64,000 nucleotides of DNA from Zasmidium citrigriseum (GCA_002786025.1 NHNW01000046.1:310001-374000); one strand, 5' to 3'. Positions 48,092 through 61,841 are shown, numbered from the stretch's first letter. Numbers and translations: made by a program. Notes: generated by a model from the sequence alone, not told the origin.

Positions 48092-48519
48092 ATGTTCAGC
48101 CTACGTTGCCTTCGCAGCGCGCTAGACGCGTCTGTACAAAGCAGCCGGCATGCAGCAACAAAATCGGCGCAACAAATAACTCAGAGACGGTATGCCTTCA
48201 TAAGACTCTACAAGAAGGGGAGTCGTCTAACACCTGTAATAGATCATTTGGCGTCCTCTCATCACTGCCGACACGGCCGACGACTCTCCCAACGAGGCCG
48301 GCACTCCCCGCCACTGAGCATCAATCCACTGCCTTACAACCGACGTCACAACCTGGACTCCCAATCCTCCAAGTACGAGGCGCGAAGCGCGACACATATA
48401 ACCCCTCACATGTTGTTCGGAAGCGACGGCACGGCTTTCTGTCGAGAATACGGACGAGGACTGGGCGGAGGACTTTGAACCGGAGAAGACTGAAGGGCAG
48501 GAATACTTTGAGCCATTGA
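48092..48519 (+). CDS. Mitochondrial large-subunit ribosomal protein bL34m, 124 aa
   Basis: Exons 48,092-48,189 and 48,243-48,519, intron of 53 bases (GTATGC...CTAAC...TAATAG). The first exon encodes an Arg/Ser/Ala-rich presequence ([20 protein letters not shown]) typical of matrix targeting. The C-terminus has the L34 signature: [17 protein letters not shown] followed by [20 protein letters not shown], which ends the protein as in bacterial L34. It is a small, very basic rRNA-binding protein of the mitochondrial 54S subunit. In yeast the homologue is MRPL34. Intron 1 was chosen because only it joins the presequence to the L34 frame. Confidence 0.92.
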
Positions 48520-49661
48520 GATACCAAGGGGATGCACGAGCGTACGGGAAACAAATGGCGTTTGGAAGATGGGCATGATTCAATAGGTGGACATAGGAGG
48601 CCGTGAGTATAGCGGCACGATTCAGCTGAATCCCCTTCGTCGGTCTTCGAAAACGGGTGAAGGCTCTCGCATACAGCACAGCTATCCCACAATCCAACAT
48701 TATCGTCAGAGCCACCAGGATCTAAACGACGCCTATAAGGATTTACGAAGCTCGTTAATTCACCTCGCATACCGACCACTCATCTTGCCGCGGACGGCAT
48801 GGTAGATTTGCCGGAATGTAGATGGGTCCAGTTGCTCGGGACCAGCAGAGGCTCAAATGCAAGGAGATACCCGACACTTTGCCGCGAACAGTGCCATTCA
48901 TGCAGCTCTCTGCTAACTGAGATAGTGATCGGCGGTCATAAGAAGTGTGCCTCATTGATCCCTCAAGATGGCGGACACCACACATTATGGATACTCACCA
49001 GCGCGGAAGCGACTTGTCGATCGAACCTGCCTACTCCAACCAGCCGACTGGCCGCTTCAACACTTTGCAATGAGGTGTCCAAACATCAACGACGTGTTCT
49101 GAGCATCATTACTTGCTGATATACGGCCTTTCCGACATGCCTGCGGCTCCCATAGCAACGATCTAACAATTCCACATGCTCGGAGCCCAATGCCATGGTC
49201 TGGTTTCGCCCGTGGCATGCACGGCGCGGCACGCCTGCACGAAGTCACTTCCTGAGAACGTCTAGCAAATCTGTGCCACGCAACCAGAGGTTGCTATCTA
49301 CCACGCATGCAAATTACATTCGAACTATGAGCACGGAGTATTCATGTCGTCTTGCAAGACTTCCATCATCATGGAGCTGTGTGTTTTCCCAAGAAGACCA
49401 TGGAGCCGCGTGCCGTCTGGAATGCATCGGGCCGCAGCAAGGCCGTGAGAATCTCGCTGCTTCCGACTGTGCGGTAAACCGAGCACGCCAATTCAGGTAT
49501 GTGGTCTGCCGAGAGGTTTTCCTGCAAACAGAATACGCCAGCATTGGTATGTTTGGATCTTGGCAGGGAGGCGTCCACCACGTCTTGTGGACCTCACTCT
49601 CCCGTCTCTCGCAGGCTGGTACAGCAAGAGTGTCTCCTGAACACTTTCACGGCCGTTCACC
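48520..49661. other. Intergenic region, 1.1 kb
   Basis: Only short frames with no recognisable domains on either strand. No tRNA, repeat or RIP signature seen. It presumably holds the 3' end of the bL34m gene and the promoter of the adhesin-like gene. Confidence 0.4.
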
Positions 49662-52600
49662 ATGGCGCGCAAGGCGAGTAGAATGCTGCTTGGCCTGCTT
49701 ACAGCGGCTGTCTCTATTGCGGCGCAGTCGAGTGGTGAGAAGATCGAAAGTACGCGTTCAGAGATTGAATTTGCTGACTTCAAACAGTACGCGTTGTTAC
49801 GGTCGTCGTCTACCAATCGTGCGGTGTGCCTGTTGGCTTCCCGTCTACCCTCAGCTACCCTATGAGTAAGCGCTGCCATGGACGGCTCACGCGGCTGCTG
49901 GAATCTCACTGACACGGAAACAGACCCGGCCACTTATGGCTCCATGTCTACACGGCCGACAGGGCCGTCGAGCTACAGCGCACCGCCATTCACGACTCTA
50001 GGGTTTGTAACAAGCACGCAGCCTTACACTGGCACGTCACTTCTGTCTACCCCTACGACCATAACAACAATCTATCCTAGCGGAACAGTCAGCGGCACAT
50101 ACATCGTTCAAACCCCAACAACCTCAACTGTAATCGGCACCTACGTCTCCAGCGGCGTGACTTACTCGACCACATTTGAGATCACCTCCTCAGCCGTCGT
50201 CCCGTCATCTTACGAAGCTCCATCTTCCGTATCGACGCAGGTCAATCCGAGCATCAGCGAGCCGATCGTCACTGTGATTTCGAGCGAAACAGTGGTTGAG
50301 ATCCCGCCTTGGACAACGGTGTACACCACGCTTTCGAGCGCTGCTACGACCGTGACGGCTCCCATTACTCTTACCAGTATTCCGCCGTATGGGAATGAGC
50401 CAGGCACGGTCATTATCGGTTATCCTCCTGTTCGATGGATTACGACTACGATCCGGCAGACTGGGAGCACGCTGCTTAGCACGCCGATTACGAGCAGTTA
50501 TCCTCCGACAGGCACTGAGGTTAGTTGGCTCAACCTCATGCGATTATGGGAACAGGCTGACTTGAGTGATTATAGCCTGGTACCGTGGTGATCCAAACAC
50601 CAGCTCCAGTGACCTCGACAACACGCCTTTACACAGGCACATCTTCAATTACACAGCTAATCACAGCAACCACGCAAATTGGGAGTGGTACAGATGCATG
50701 GACAGTGGTCCTTGAAACTCCACCAAGCTTGGCAAGCTCAAGTCAGGTTTATACAGGTCAGTCTTCTATTACAGCAGTTCTTGCTGCTTCTTCGATCCCG
50801 CCGGGCAGCGACGACTCGTCCGAAATCGAAACACCTACTGGATATGAGGAGCCATCCAGTGGCGATCAGTCTGGCTCTATCTCAGGCTCAACAATATCTT
50901 CCATGCTCGCCGGAGGATCCTCGCCCGTTCAGACGCTCTCCTTCTCCGTCTCGCTTTCCGCGGCAAGTCAGTCCATCGCAACGATCCAGACATCCTCTTC
51001 AGCAACGACACCGATGCCCTCAGCCGTGCCCACCTGCCCGCCTCTCGTCTGCGGCGTCCTCGCACGGAATACTACATCCTGCGAGAACTCCTATGGCAAC
51101 CAATACAATGTTACCTGCGGAGTGAGGCTATGGGGATCGATCGCCAAACGAGCGACCGTCAGCGACAGCGAATCATGCCTCGTTGAATGCGATCGAACGC
51201 CGGGATGCGTGGCTGTCAACTTCTACAGCCAGGCTGCTAGTCCAACCGGCGAGAACTGCGAGTTGCTGAGCGATGTCGACTATGAGACGAGTGAGCCTGG
51301 TATTGCAGCGGCGGAGCGACCTGCGGATCTTGAGGATGTCAATTCGGTTCCGCCAACTTCGAGTGCTGAAGCAACGTCTGCTGTTTCAACTTCGAGCGAG
51401 GCAAGCAGTCAGCCCTGGACGAGTCTATCTCCGACCACGCAAGCCACTATAAGCAGCACTATCCATCTGTCCAGTGGCCCATCTGACACCTCCATCGACG
51501 AGATCCCGACTCTTGGAACTTCGTCTGGCCTGGGACTTCTGGCTCTGCTTCGAGTACTTCATCGTCGACTGATCGTTTGTCTAACCCATTTACAGGTCCC
51601 TTTGATTACGTGACTTCGACTCGCGGCTATTACACTGGCTCTGGGTCAATCACTGCCCCGACCACAGTCAGTACCGTGCCTGCTAGCTACGGTATCTCCG
51701 GCCCAGTAGATGGCACCTGGATCGTTGAAATGCCCGCGTCTTACGGATATGTTACGTCGACCCGCGGCGTGTACACTGGAATCGAGTATATCACTGCGCC
51801 AACGACGGTCAGCACGGTCTTGCCTGGTCTCGGTCCTTCGGGCCCCGTTTTAGGAACGTACATTATCGACACCCCAGCTTCCATAGGATATGTCACTTCT
51901 ACCCGAGGTGTGTACACCGGCACAGGACTGATCACTGCACCGACGACCGTCTCCACCATTTCCCCGAGCCAGGGTCCTACAGGCCCAGTTTCAGGTACAT
52001 ACCTGGTGGATTTGCCTCCTTCTCCAAGCTCCAGTCTGGCTCCTCCTCCATACTCGACGCCAGAACCGGGTTACTATGTTACCCTCACGACTGCGTATAC
52101 CGGCGCGTCGTCTATTGGTGGGCCTCTTACCACGACTCTTGTTCAACCGACCACAGGGGTACCTGGCACTGTCGAGATACAAACGCCAATACGAATCATC
52201 TACGTAACATCGACAAGGCCATGGACTGGAACAAGCCCTATCACTGCAGCAACTACAGTCACCACAATTGAAGGCAATGCATCAGTGACAGGAACCGTGA
52301 TCGTGGAAACTCCAGTATCCGCCAGTTCAGCAACTCCATCGCCTAGCCCAACCTATTCGTGCGCGCTGAACAGCAACGGCGAAACCACGAGCGACGAGGG
52401 CGGCAATCTCTACACAGTCAGATGCCAGCTTGACACCGGCGGCAGCTCTCTGGGCTCAGTACCAGCCCCATCTGGCTTCACCGACTGCTTCGACTTCTGC
52501 GATGTGACAACAGATTGTCTGGGCTTCACCTTCGTTGGATCTGGCCTCGTCGTTGGAGATGGTCCTGGAGAATGCTATCTGAAGGGCCCCGATGCTGCCG

Positions 52601-55600
52601 ACGCAGATCCAGCCTTCACGTCTTTCAACGCAAACGCTGTCTCTGGTATTCGTTCGAGGGCCGTGGTGCCGCCGGGTGTTTCGTACTATATCACGACCAC
52701 TCGTCCTTACTCAGGGGCCTCGCAGATTACGATGCCCATCACTGCAACGTCTATTCCTCCGAGCGGTACTGTGCCGGGCACTCTGATCATAGAGACGCCG
52801 GTCTCCAGCTCGAGTGCCAGCCCGATCGTCACTTCAAGCAGCAGCTCCAGCAGCAGTTCGAGTGTTAGCTCAAGCATCAGCTCGGCAGCCAGCTCAAGCG
52901 TCGTCGATTACTATGTCACCACGACTCGACCACACACCGGAGGCTCAGTCCTGACCCAGCCCATCACGGCAACGTCGATCCCGCCATCGAATGGTATCCC
53001 AGGTGAGTAGACGTTCTGCAAGATACCCGATTGAATGATGCAAAGAGAGACGCAAGATGCTTGCTGGCCGCAATGGTCTCACACAAGAGCTCTCAAGCCT
53101 TGCTGCTCTTTCTTCATTGCACCCCCTTCGTCGAGATTTCTTGATTGTTCGGAAACATTCAAGACTCATTGCTGACTTCTGAAAGGTACCATCATCATCG
53201 AAACCGGCGGCTCTGCGCCTCCATACTGGGTGACAACTACGAGGCTCTACACTGGGACGTCTTCCATCACACAGCCCATTACGGCAACGTCCATCGCGCC
53301 GTCGAACGGCAATCCCGGATCGATAATAATGGAGACCCCAGGCTCGTACGTGACTACGACTCGCCCTTGGACGCAGACATCTCCAATCACAGCTCCTACG
53401 ACTGTCAGCACAGCCTTCCCATCAGGTTCAGCGCCAGGAACGTACTATGTGGAAACCCCGCCGCCAGGCTATGTCTTCTCGACCACGTATGGCGACTATG
53501 CAGGCACGACGACGCTTACGTCGATCATGTGGAGCGGTACGGTTTCAGGGACGATCATCATAGGCGAGCCGATTACACGGACGACGGTATGTTCTGATTG
53601 CTTTGATCTGGGGGCGATTGAGATTGCTAACTTGACCAGACAACCACGAGCTCCTCCTCATCCTCAAGCTCCTCAGAAATTTCAAGCTCAAGTTCCGAGA
53701 TCTCGTCCAGCGAGTCGTCTTCGATCTCGAGCAGCGAGTCTTCCAGCGCGAGCAGCTCCAGCTCTGCCTCGCCCCTCGGATACGTTACAGAGACGACTTA
53801 TGGCCCTTTTCCCGCGACGACTACATTAACTAGTATTCCACCGAGCGGCTCTGAAAGTGGCACCATTAGCATTGGCGTTCCAATAACTGTGACTACGGTA
53901 CGTTAGCCTTTCCCATTCTGGAGCCTGCTTCATGGCTTCTTGTATCCAACAAGGGAAGCCGGGCGCTTTACTCGCAAGCTCGAGTGTTGTTCAGTCTGTG
54001 GAGAAGGATCGATACTGATATTTGAACCTCCAGACAACAACCTCTTCGTCGTCTTCTTCGCAATCGCCTCTCGGATACGTCACAGAGACGACTTACGGAC
54101 CTTATCCCGCGACAACTACACTGGCTAGCATTCCACCAAGCGGCTTCGAAAGTGGCACCATTAGCATTGGCGTTCCAATTACTGTGACTACGGTACGTTC
54201 AGCCATCCGTCGTTTCCCTTTACATCGCGCTGTCTGGGAAGGAAGCCAAGAAGTCTCCTCGTGAGCTCGAGCTACCGGGCCATCAAACGAGTCTTTCAGA
54301 GCTCGGCATTTCCTTACTCTGTGGAGCAAGATTAATACTGATATTCGGACATTTAGACAACAACCTCCTCATCTTCTTCAGAATCGCCCCTCGGATACGT
54401 AACAGAGACAACATACGGTCCATATCCAGCGACCACCACGCTGACAAGCATCCCACCGAGCGGCACCGAAAGTGGTACATTCCAAATTGGAATCCCCTGG
54501 ACCGAAACGACGGTATGTCAGACGAACCCCTTCGAGCCCTACTTTGCTTCGGGCTTGCATTTCTTGAGAAGGACTGAACCTCAAGCGATCTCTTCGCGAG
54601 GCTATGACTTTATGCTACTATGTTCCTAGTCCAATCCTCGTGTGCTTCTTACTTGAAGGAGATTTTTCACTCTTCGGCTTGTGCGAAACAAGCAATTGAG
54701 AAGATGCTGACATTTTGGATTAGACAACCACCTCTTCGTCCTCGTCTTCTTCGATATCTCCGCTCGGATACGTGACATCAACAACGTATGGACCTTACCC
54801 TGCACAGACCACTCTCACAAGCTCGCCCCCAAGCAACACGCAGAGTGGTCTTATCATAATCGGCGAGCCATGGACAGTGGTACGTATCTTCCGCAGTATC
54901 CTTCTTCAACTTGGCATTTCCGAGCGATTGGAATAATGGCGAACTCATGATATTCGCCTCAAATTACCAGAAGACTGGCTCTGGATTTAGCTTACCGTCA
55001 ATTCTATGCTAATCATCTGGATCTACAGACCACCACTACTACGACTACGCTGGGATACGTAACATCAACTACGTATGGACCATACCCTGCACAGACCACT
55101 CTCACAAGCTCGCCGCCAAGCAACACGCAGAGTGGCCTGATCATAATTGGCGAGCCCTGGACTGTCACGGTACGTAGCAGCCGCTTCTTATTGCCATTTC
55201 TCTACGGAGATCGAATCTCGAGCGATCTCCTTCACGTCATGAAGCACCATGCCCATGATTGAGGCCCAGAAAGCTTGAGATTGCCCGAATCTGGCGGAGA
55301 TTGCAGATCTTCCGGCTTGAGTGCAAAGAATTGAGACATGCTGACTCCTTCTGTTGTGCAGACAACCACTACCACGTCTTCTTCATCGAGCTCTTCGTCC
55401 TCCAGCACTCTTTCGCTTGGCTATGAGACCTCCACAACATATGGCTTCTACGGAGGCACGACGACTGTGGCAAGTCAGCCTCCTCAAGGCACTTCCTCTG
55501 GGCTCATTGTAATCGGCATCCCAATAACTGTGACGGCAAGTTTCAAGCTGCGGTGCTTAATGAACATTGGCTAACAGAGAACGTCAGACAACCACATCAA

Positions 55601-58076
55601 CAACCACATCCTCTTCGTCGAGCTCCTCGTCCTCCAGTACTCTCTCCCTTGGTTACCAAACCTCCACAACGTATGGCTTCTACGGAGGCACAACTACCCT
55701 GACAAGTCAGCCTCCCTCGGGGACCTCCTCGGGACTGATCTTGATCGGGATCCCCATAACTGTGACGACAGTAGGTTTTACATTGCATCGATTGATGAAG
55801 ATTGGCTGACGGAGAACTCAAGACAACGACGACTACATCAAGCTCTTCCTCGTCAAGCTCATCAAGCTTCTCGACTCCTGGAACGGTAGGTCGATCCGAT
55901 GGGCATCTACAAAGCTTTCTGTGCTGACCTTTGCCAGGTGACTTCGACGACATGGGGCAATTACCCTGCCGCCACAACAATCACTACGATCCCTTACTCG
56001 GGGACGCAGAGTGGCACAGTAGGTCGCGACCAGCAAGTTACTAGAGTTCGCTTTGCTGATAAGCTTTAGGTAATCGTCGGTCAACCGGTGACTCTTGGCA
56101 CAGTCACCAGCACAACATACGGGAACTATCCAGCCTCAACGACCTTGACGACTATCCCTTGGTCCGGGACTCAGAGTGGAACAGTATGCTCTATCATCCC
56201 GGATTTCGATATGCGGCAAGCTGACTTCTTTCTAGGTCATCATCGGCCAACCGGTGACTCTTGGCACGGTCACCTCCACTACGTGGGGAAACTACCCTGC
56301 CTCAACAACTTTGACAACGATTCCATGGTCAGGAACTCAGAGTGGTACTGTCATAATTGGGCAACCATATACGATCACGGTATGGCATGGCACGCTTGCC
56401 CAGGACGCTCTGAAGGCTAATTTGAATCTCTATAAAGACTACCACGTACACGCCCACTACCACAACTACCACCACAACAGTAAGGCATTTGTTTGATCTT
56501 GAAGAATTTTGGCGAAGCTAACGATTCTCGCAGACAACGACATCAAGCAGCTCTTCATCCGCGGCGCTCGCAACGACAACACCATCTTCGACGACTTCTA
56601 CAGTATGACCAGAAACGCATCCATCATCGAATATCCACTGACCTCTTATAGGCTACCTCGTACGTCACGCCAAGCTGTTCCGGAGTGTCGCCCCCATATG
56701 CATCGGCCTCAGTCTGTCCCGTAGAAGCCGACTCCATCATTGGAAGTCCTCAGAACGTCCCGTACCGGATACGCTGCGGTTGGGACACGACCGGAAACGC
56801 CTACGGAACATCCCAGCAAACATGCAGATCCTGCACATACGTCGACTGCATGGCGTTCTGCGATGCTGGTGCAGCCTGCCAAGGATTCACTTGGCAGTCC
56901 GCAGAAACTGTTGCTACTAATGGCCAGGGCCTTGGCAATTGCTACTTCAAGCAGCAGGCCGCCCAAGGCGCTGCAGTCAGCTTCTATCCTGGCCCGGGAA
57001 TTGATCAGAACAGAGTTGCAGTAATCAAGGCATGCCCTGGATTGACGGCAACTGGAACTGCCAGTGCAGCACCAGGCAACACGCAGTACACTACAGTGAC
57101 CTACGCCTATCAACCGACAGCATCGGATGAAACGACAATAAGAACATCGACTACCATCGCTCCCAGTGGCACGAGCCAAGGAACGGTATGTTATGGATTG
57201 TGCGGATGCCTTGGAGGGTCAAAAGCTAATGGAGATCCAGGTCATCGTCGCCACGCCGGTCGCAACAGCCCCTTGCGTCGCAGAAGGCTACCTTTCACTC
57301 TACAACGCCCTGTACCGAGTGAACCTGAACAACGGCAGCTCGTCGCTCATCACCAATGTTGCCTCCGGAAGCAATGCTATCAACTCACTTGGATACAATC
57401 CTATCGACGCATATCTCTATGGCAACACTCGAGAGACAGCCAACGCTGGTACCCCAGGACCTCAACGATTCATCAGAATCGGCTTCAACGGCAATACGCA
57501 AGTCCTGTTCAACTTGCCCACTTTCCGCAGTTTCTTCGTCGGCGATATCGATGCCAATGGACAGTACTGGAGTGCCTCGCAAGATCCGACTTGGCAATGG
57601 ATTCAAGTCAACCTAAATCCGAACTTGCCGGCTTATCAGTAAGTCTACGATCTCTTTGCCGCATGAAAATTTCCTGACAAATCTGCAGACAAGTCGTCGA
57701 TAGTGGAAATTCCTCTCTCCCGTACGGTGCCAGAGTCCAGGATTGGGCTTTCGTAGCAGGAGGAGGTCCGTACCTCTATGGAATAGCCATAACTTACGAG
57801 GGGAACACCACACTTAACCGCTTCGACCTGACCACCAAGACTTGGTCCGTTGCTGGAGCATTGGGATATACGATCACGACGAACCCAACGCAAGAAAAAC
57901 GTTGGAATGCCCTCTACAGTGGAGCCGGGAACGGCGATCTTTGGGGTCTTGAAGGATACAGCGGACAGCTATGGCGTTTCAACGTGAACTCACTCACAGC
58001 GCAGCAGGTTGTTCTTGGACCTGCTGGAGCATTGGAAGCTGACGGAGCTCGTTGTCTGACGAACACCCAGGTGTAA
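49662..58076 (+). CDS. Large secreted adhesin-like protein with tandem repeats, about 22 exons
   Basis: Signal peptide MARKASRMLLGLLTAAVSIAAQ. Exons: 49,662-49,734; 49,788-49,865; 49,924-50,519; 50,576 to about 51,470-51,550 (end uncertain); 51,596-53,002; 53,186-53,586; 53,640-53,897; 54,034-54,192; 54,357-54,512; 54,724-54,879; 55,029-55,169; 55,362-55,535; 55,588-55,770; 55,823-55,885; 55,938-56,018; 56,070-56,183; 56,236-56,379; 56,438-56,479; 56,534-56,602; 56,652-57,185; 57,241-57,638; 57,689-58,076. Repeats of the type YVTSTR-YTGTS-IT-PTT, PPSGT-PGT-IIETP resemble flocculin/ALS-type fungal adhesin repeats. Three Cys-rich PAN/Apple-like modules lie near 51,050-51,290, 52,350-52,620 and 56,670-57,010. 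The C-terminus (57,240-58,076) resembles a DUF6923-type propeller. No GPI signal. Cell-surface adhesion is inferred. Confidence 0.8.
53640..56602 (+). repeat. Array of 13 phase-0 repeat exons in the adhesin-like gene
   Basis: Thirteen consecutive exons have lengths divisible by three (258, 159, 156, 156, 141, 174, 183, 63, 81, 114, 144, 42, 69). Many begin ACAACNACN after CAG or TAG and many end in GTGACTACG or similar just before GTACGT. Each full unit encodes a Ser/Thr linker, then LGYVT-TTYG-YPATTTLTSIPPSG--SGTIIIG-P-TVTT. Introns after the first two units also share segments, such as CTGTGGAG-AAG-T and ATACTGATATT, so exon and intron were duplicated together. Confidence 0.8.
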
Positions 58077-59258
58077 TCGACTGGCGATTTTTGCACATCT
58101 AGCTATTCGTAGCGTTCGATTTGGCGGTTTACTTGTGAATATCAGACTAATAATTGAAATGAGTTGTTTGAACGGTTGTTGCTGCTTGGACCATGTCTCG
58201 TTGCCGTCCGAGCGTGCGGAGCATGTGATCCTGGGATCTGAGCACAGACCGTGTCGCCAAGCCCGCTGAGCCAATACCGACCTCACCTTCTCTCGTCCCA
58301 AACTCCGCATTCATCCATCAAGACTTTGTACATTCGCAAGAGAAGAGCACTCCACATCTCCGTTATCATTTCGACATTCATTCCGTGGACGACGGTCGCA
58401 TTCCGTGCCGAGCTGACATCTTCACCGGCTGTCGTGTGACAATAGGGCTGACCTCAGAAACTCAGCTCCCGAATAGGCCCCCGTGCCGTCGTACAATGCT
58501 GCACGCTCTCGTGGCCTACGCTGCTTTCAATAAGCGATATCCTGGCCAGTGACGCGAATTCCACGCCACGGCTCCCGGACTGACAGCAGCCGCATTCCTG
58601 CGGCGAGACCTCCGGTCAAGAGCAACAGACCCATGCTTTCCTCGGATTGAGGCGGGCGACATCCACTCGAGATTCCCGCGGTCACCTTATTACGTTCGGC
58701 AAGGTCGATTCCGAAGCCCTCGGGTTCATTCACGGCGGCTCCATGCTGTCAGGCCACGAGCATCCGCGATACAAGGCGTACGCCGCAAGCGAAGTGTACG
58801 GCATCACAGGGCTGAATTCATTTTCTAGCTCAGCTGCTTGGCTACATACATGGATCTCGCCAGAAGGATCTCGATATGTCCTTCTACGGCGCCATTGATT
58901 GGCCGCAAGTTCGCTATGCCCAGCGAAAGGCAACATCTGAGCCCCTGATGCTCACCAACTTCCTGGGAAGGCGACTTTTACCGGTAAATATTGCGCCAAG
59001 AAGGACGACATAGGTCCATTGGTAGGCAGATGTCGTGCATCAGCAGACATGCATGAGTCTACGCCACCTCATGCTGGGCGGTAAGTCTCATGGCCGGGGA
59101 GGTCGGCGAAGACGATAAGGCGAGGAGTCAAGAGACGCTGTTGCGTCAGTAAGCTTGCTCTCCTGACCGGGGCGGCCGTATAAACCCAGCGGACGACCCA
59201 GAGAGGTGTTTTTCCATTCGTCCCCTCTAGTCTCGCACGATTGTTCATTGTAGCAACC
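58077..59258. other. Intergenic region, 1.2 kb
   Basis: Several short overlapping frames on both strands, none with a recognisable domain or good splice structure. No repeat seen. Presumably the adhesin 3' end and the oxidase promoter. Confidence 0.4.
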
Positions 59259-61841
59259 ATGGGTTTCTTCAACACCTGTTGGGAAGCGTTGCTGCATCTT
59301 ACGAGCTTTGCGGAGGTACTGAACAACAGCCATCAGCAGCCACTTCGCATTCCACACAATGTCGCCGATCACAGTCTCGCCTCGGCCTCCGGGCCAGTGT
59401 TCCAGGTCGAAGGCACAAACTTCACCTGTGACTATCGAAAAGTGGCGGGCTACCGAAGCTGCAATAATCAGAAGGATAGAAGCTGTTGGCTTAAGCCGCG
59501 AGGTCGCAAAGACCCGATATATGACATTCACACACCCTGTGAGTTGAGATCACTCTGCTCTTTCTTTGCAAGTTTACGCTCAGTGCTGACCGTGGCAGAC
59601 GATTTGCCCGGCGATGAGTTCGCCCCTGATGGAATCACGAGAGAGGTATGAAAGATCCACTTGACGTGAAGCATTTCTCGCTGATGAGCGCAGTACTGGC
59701 TTGAGGTCAATCTCGAAGCGGTATGTCAACTTCTATGCAATCGATAGGACCATACTGATCATTTCTTAGATTGCTCCAGATGGATATTTGAAGTCGCTTG
59801 GTCAAATTTTTAACCATTCGTATCCGGGACCACATCTCGAAGCCTGCTGGGGCGATGACATTGTATCGCTTATGAACCTCACTTGCAGAGTATTCGCGCT
59901 CATCAGTCTTAGGTTGTTCACGTTACCAACAAGATACCCAACCTTGGCACCACAAGTAAGTCCATCTCACACGTTGCATGACTTCTCAATAACAGCTCTC
60001 GTTTCGTAAGTCCACTGGCATGGGATTCGACAGCTCAACACCACGCAACAAGACGGAGTCAATGGGATCACGCAGTGTAAGCTCTCGAATCTGTGCTTCG
60101 TCGAGATGTCGTCTAAGCTTTCATCAGGTCCCATCGCCTTCAACGAAACATACACATACAAGTTCCGAGCCGACCAAATTGGCCACACGTGGTATCATTC
60201 ACACTACCAGACTCAGTATTCCGATGGAGTGGCTGGACCACTTACATATACGGACCAAGCAGTGCCGACTGGGACGAGACTTTCACTCCCATCATGATGC
60301 AAGACTGGGTGCACGAAAACACTTCGATCGCTTTCAAAGCCGAGCTTGGAGCCTCGATTCCACTTGCTGATGGCCTTCTTCTCGGGGGCACCAACCAGTT
60401 CAAATGCGATGCATTGGACCCATACTGCTGTCGCAACTGCGACTTGAGCAAGTGTAAGCCCGGAACGGATATTCAGTTCTGCTGCAAGCCTGATGAAAGA
60501 TGCTTCCAACCGACTCTGCTACCCAACGGTACAATCACCCCTGTGAAACAACGTGGACGAATTTTCAGCAAAGTCTTTGAGGAAGGCAAGCGGTACTTGC
60601 TTCAACTCATCAATGCATCGGCGGATGCCTCGTTCATCTTCGCGATCGATAATCACGACTTGCTGGTCATTGCTGCTGATCTGGTGCCCATCGAGCCGTA
60701 CAAGACTGATTCGGTGTTTCTTAGCGTTGGTACGACGTTCCAAAAGATCGAGCTTTGATACTTGGCTGACGCCCTCCACAGGTCAAAGATATCAAGTCAT
60801 CGTGACCGCGAAGCCAAAGAAGAAATCCGCCGCATGCGAAGCGAACGTTGTCAACTGCAATTACTGGATCAGAACCAGAATCGCTTCCGGCTGTGGCAGC
60901 GTCGCTCAAGATAACGAAGAGACAGGAATCATCCAATATAGTCCCAACAGGCCTCTCGCTCCAGTCGAGTTGCTTCCCGACACAGAGGCACATACGGATC
61001 GTGAAGCATGCGAAGATGAGCCCCACCATAAGCTGCGTCCAATGGTGCCCTGGAATGCGTCCGATCTAAGGAACTCGCGCGACGACTATACGTTCGTCCC
61101 GGCTTTGAACACCATAGCGACCCATGGTGAGTGATTAGAAGTCGTTCTACCATGTGCTAGAATAACGCTTTGATTTGATAGGTGCCTATCGCTGGGAGCT
61201 GACAGATACACCCATGTTCCTGAACTATTCCAGCCCAAGCATCCTGAACGTCAACAACGAAGAACACTTCGAAGATGTCTACCAGGCTTCAGTAGAGTAT
61301 ACAAACCACACATGGAACGGCGGTTTTGTTTATCTCGTCATCGATGGAAAGAACATCCGGAACGTCACCGGCAAGACCGCCATCGCCGCTGCCCACCCGA
61401 TTCATCTGCATGGTCATGACTTCGTGATCCTGGCACAAGAGAATAGTACATATAACGGCACCATCCCGATCAATAGAGTCGATAATCCTGCGCGCCGTGA
61501 CACGGCTTTGCTGTACGCTGGCGGGTACCTGGCCTTAGCTTTCAAGCTTGACAATCCGGGAATTTGGCTTGTGTGAGTGGATGTTGTACTTTCAGTTGAG
61601 GGTCATACACTGACAGTGATACAGTCATTGCCATATCGCATGGCACGCCTCTGCGGTATCTCCATCCTCGCCTTGCTCCATTGATATCTACTGACGGGAT
61701 TTTTAGGGCCTGGCGTTGCAAATCGTGGAACGGCGAGACGAGATCCTCAGCACCATTGGAGACTTAGGCCCAACGAGGAAGACTTGTGCTGGTTGGGAGA
61801 GAATGAACTTACAGTTCCATCAAGAAGACTCGGGAATCTGA
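59259..61841 (+). pseudogene. Laccase-like multicopper oxidase with a one-base frameshift
   Basis: Eleven exons: 59,259-59,538; 59,599-59,645; 59,694-59,720; 59,770-59,862; 59,913-59,955; 60,011-60,076; 60,128-60,729; 60,782-61,126; 61,182-61,572; 61,625-61,655; 61,707-61,841. All four copper-ligand motifs are present: [22 protein letters not shown] and HCHIAWHASA. The ascomycete laccase N-terminal block (CDYR...DRSCWL) precedes. The T1 axial position after the last Cys is Leu. In exon 7, the normally conserved GPLTIYGP-like segment at 60,234-60,255 is one base short, shifting the frame. The rest is intact, so this is a recent mutation or an assembly error. Signal peptide weak. Laccases oxidise phenols outside the cell or in pigment pathways. 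Called pseudogene only because of the shift. Confidence 0.8.
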
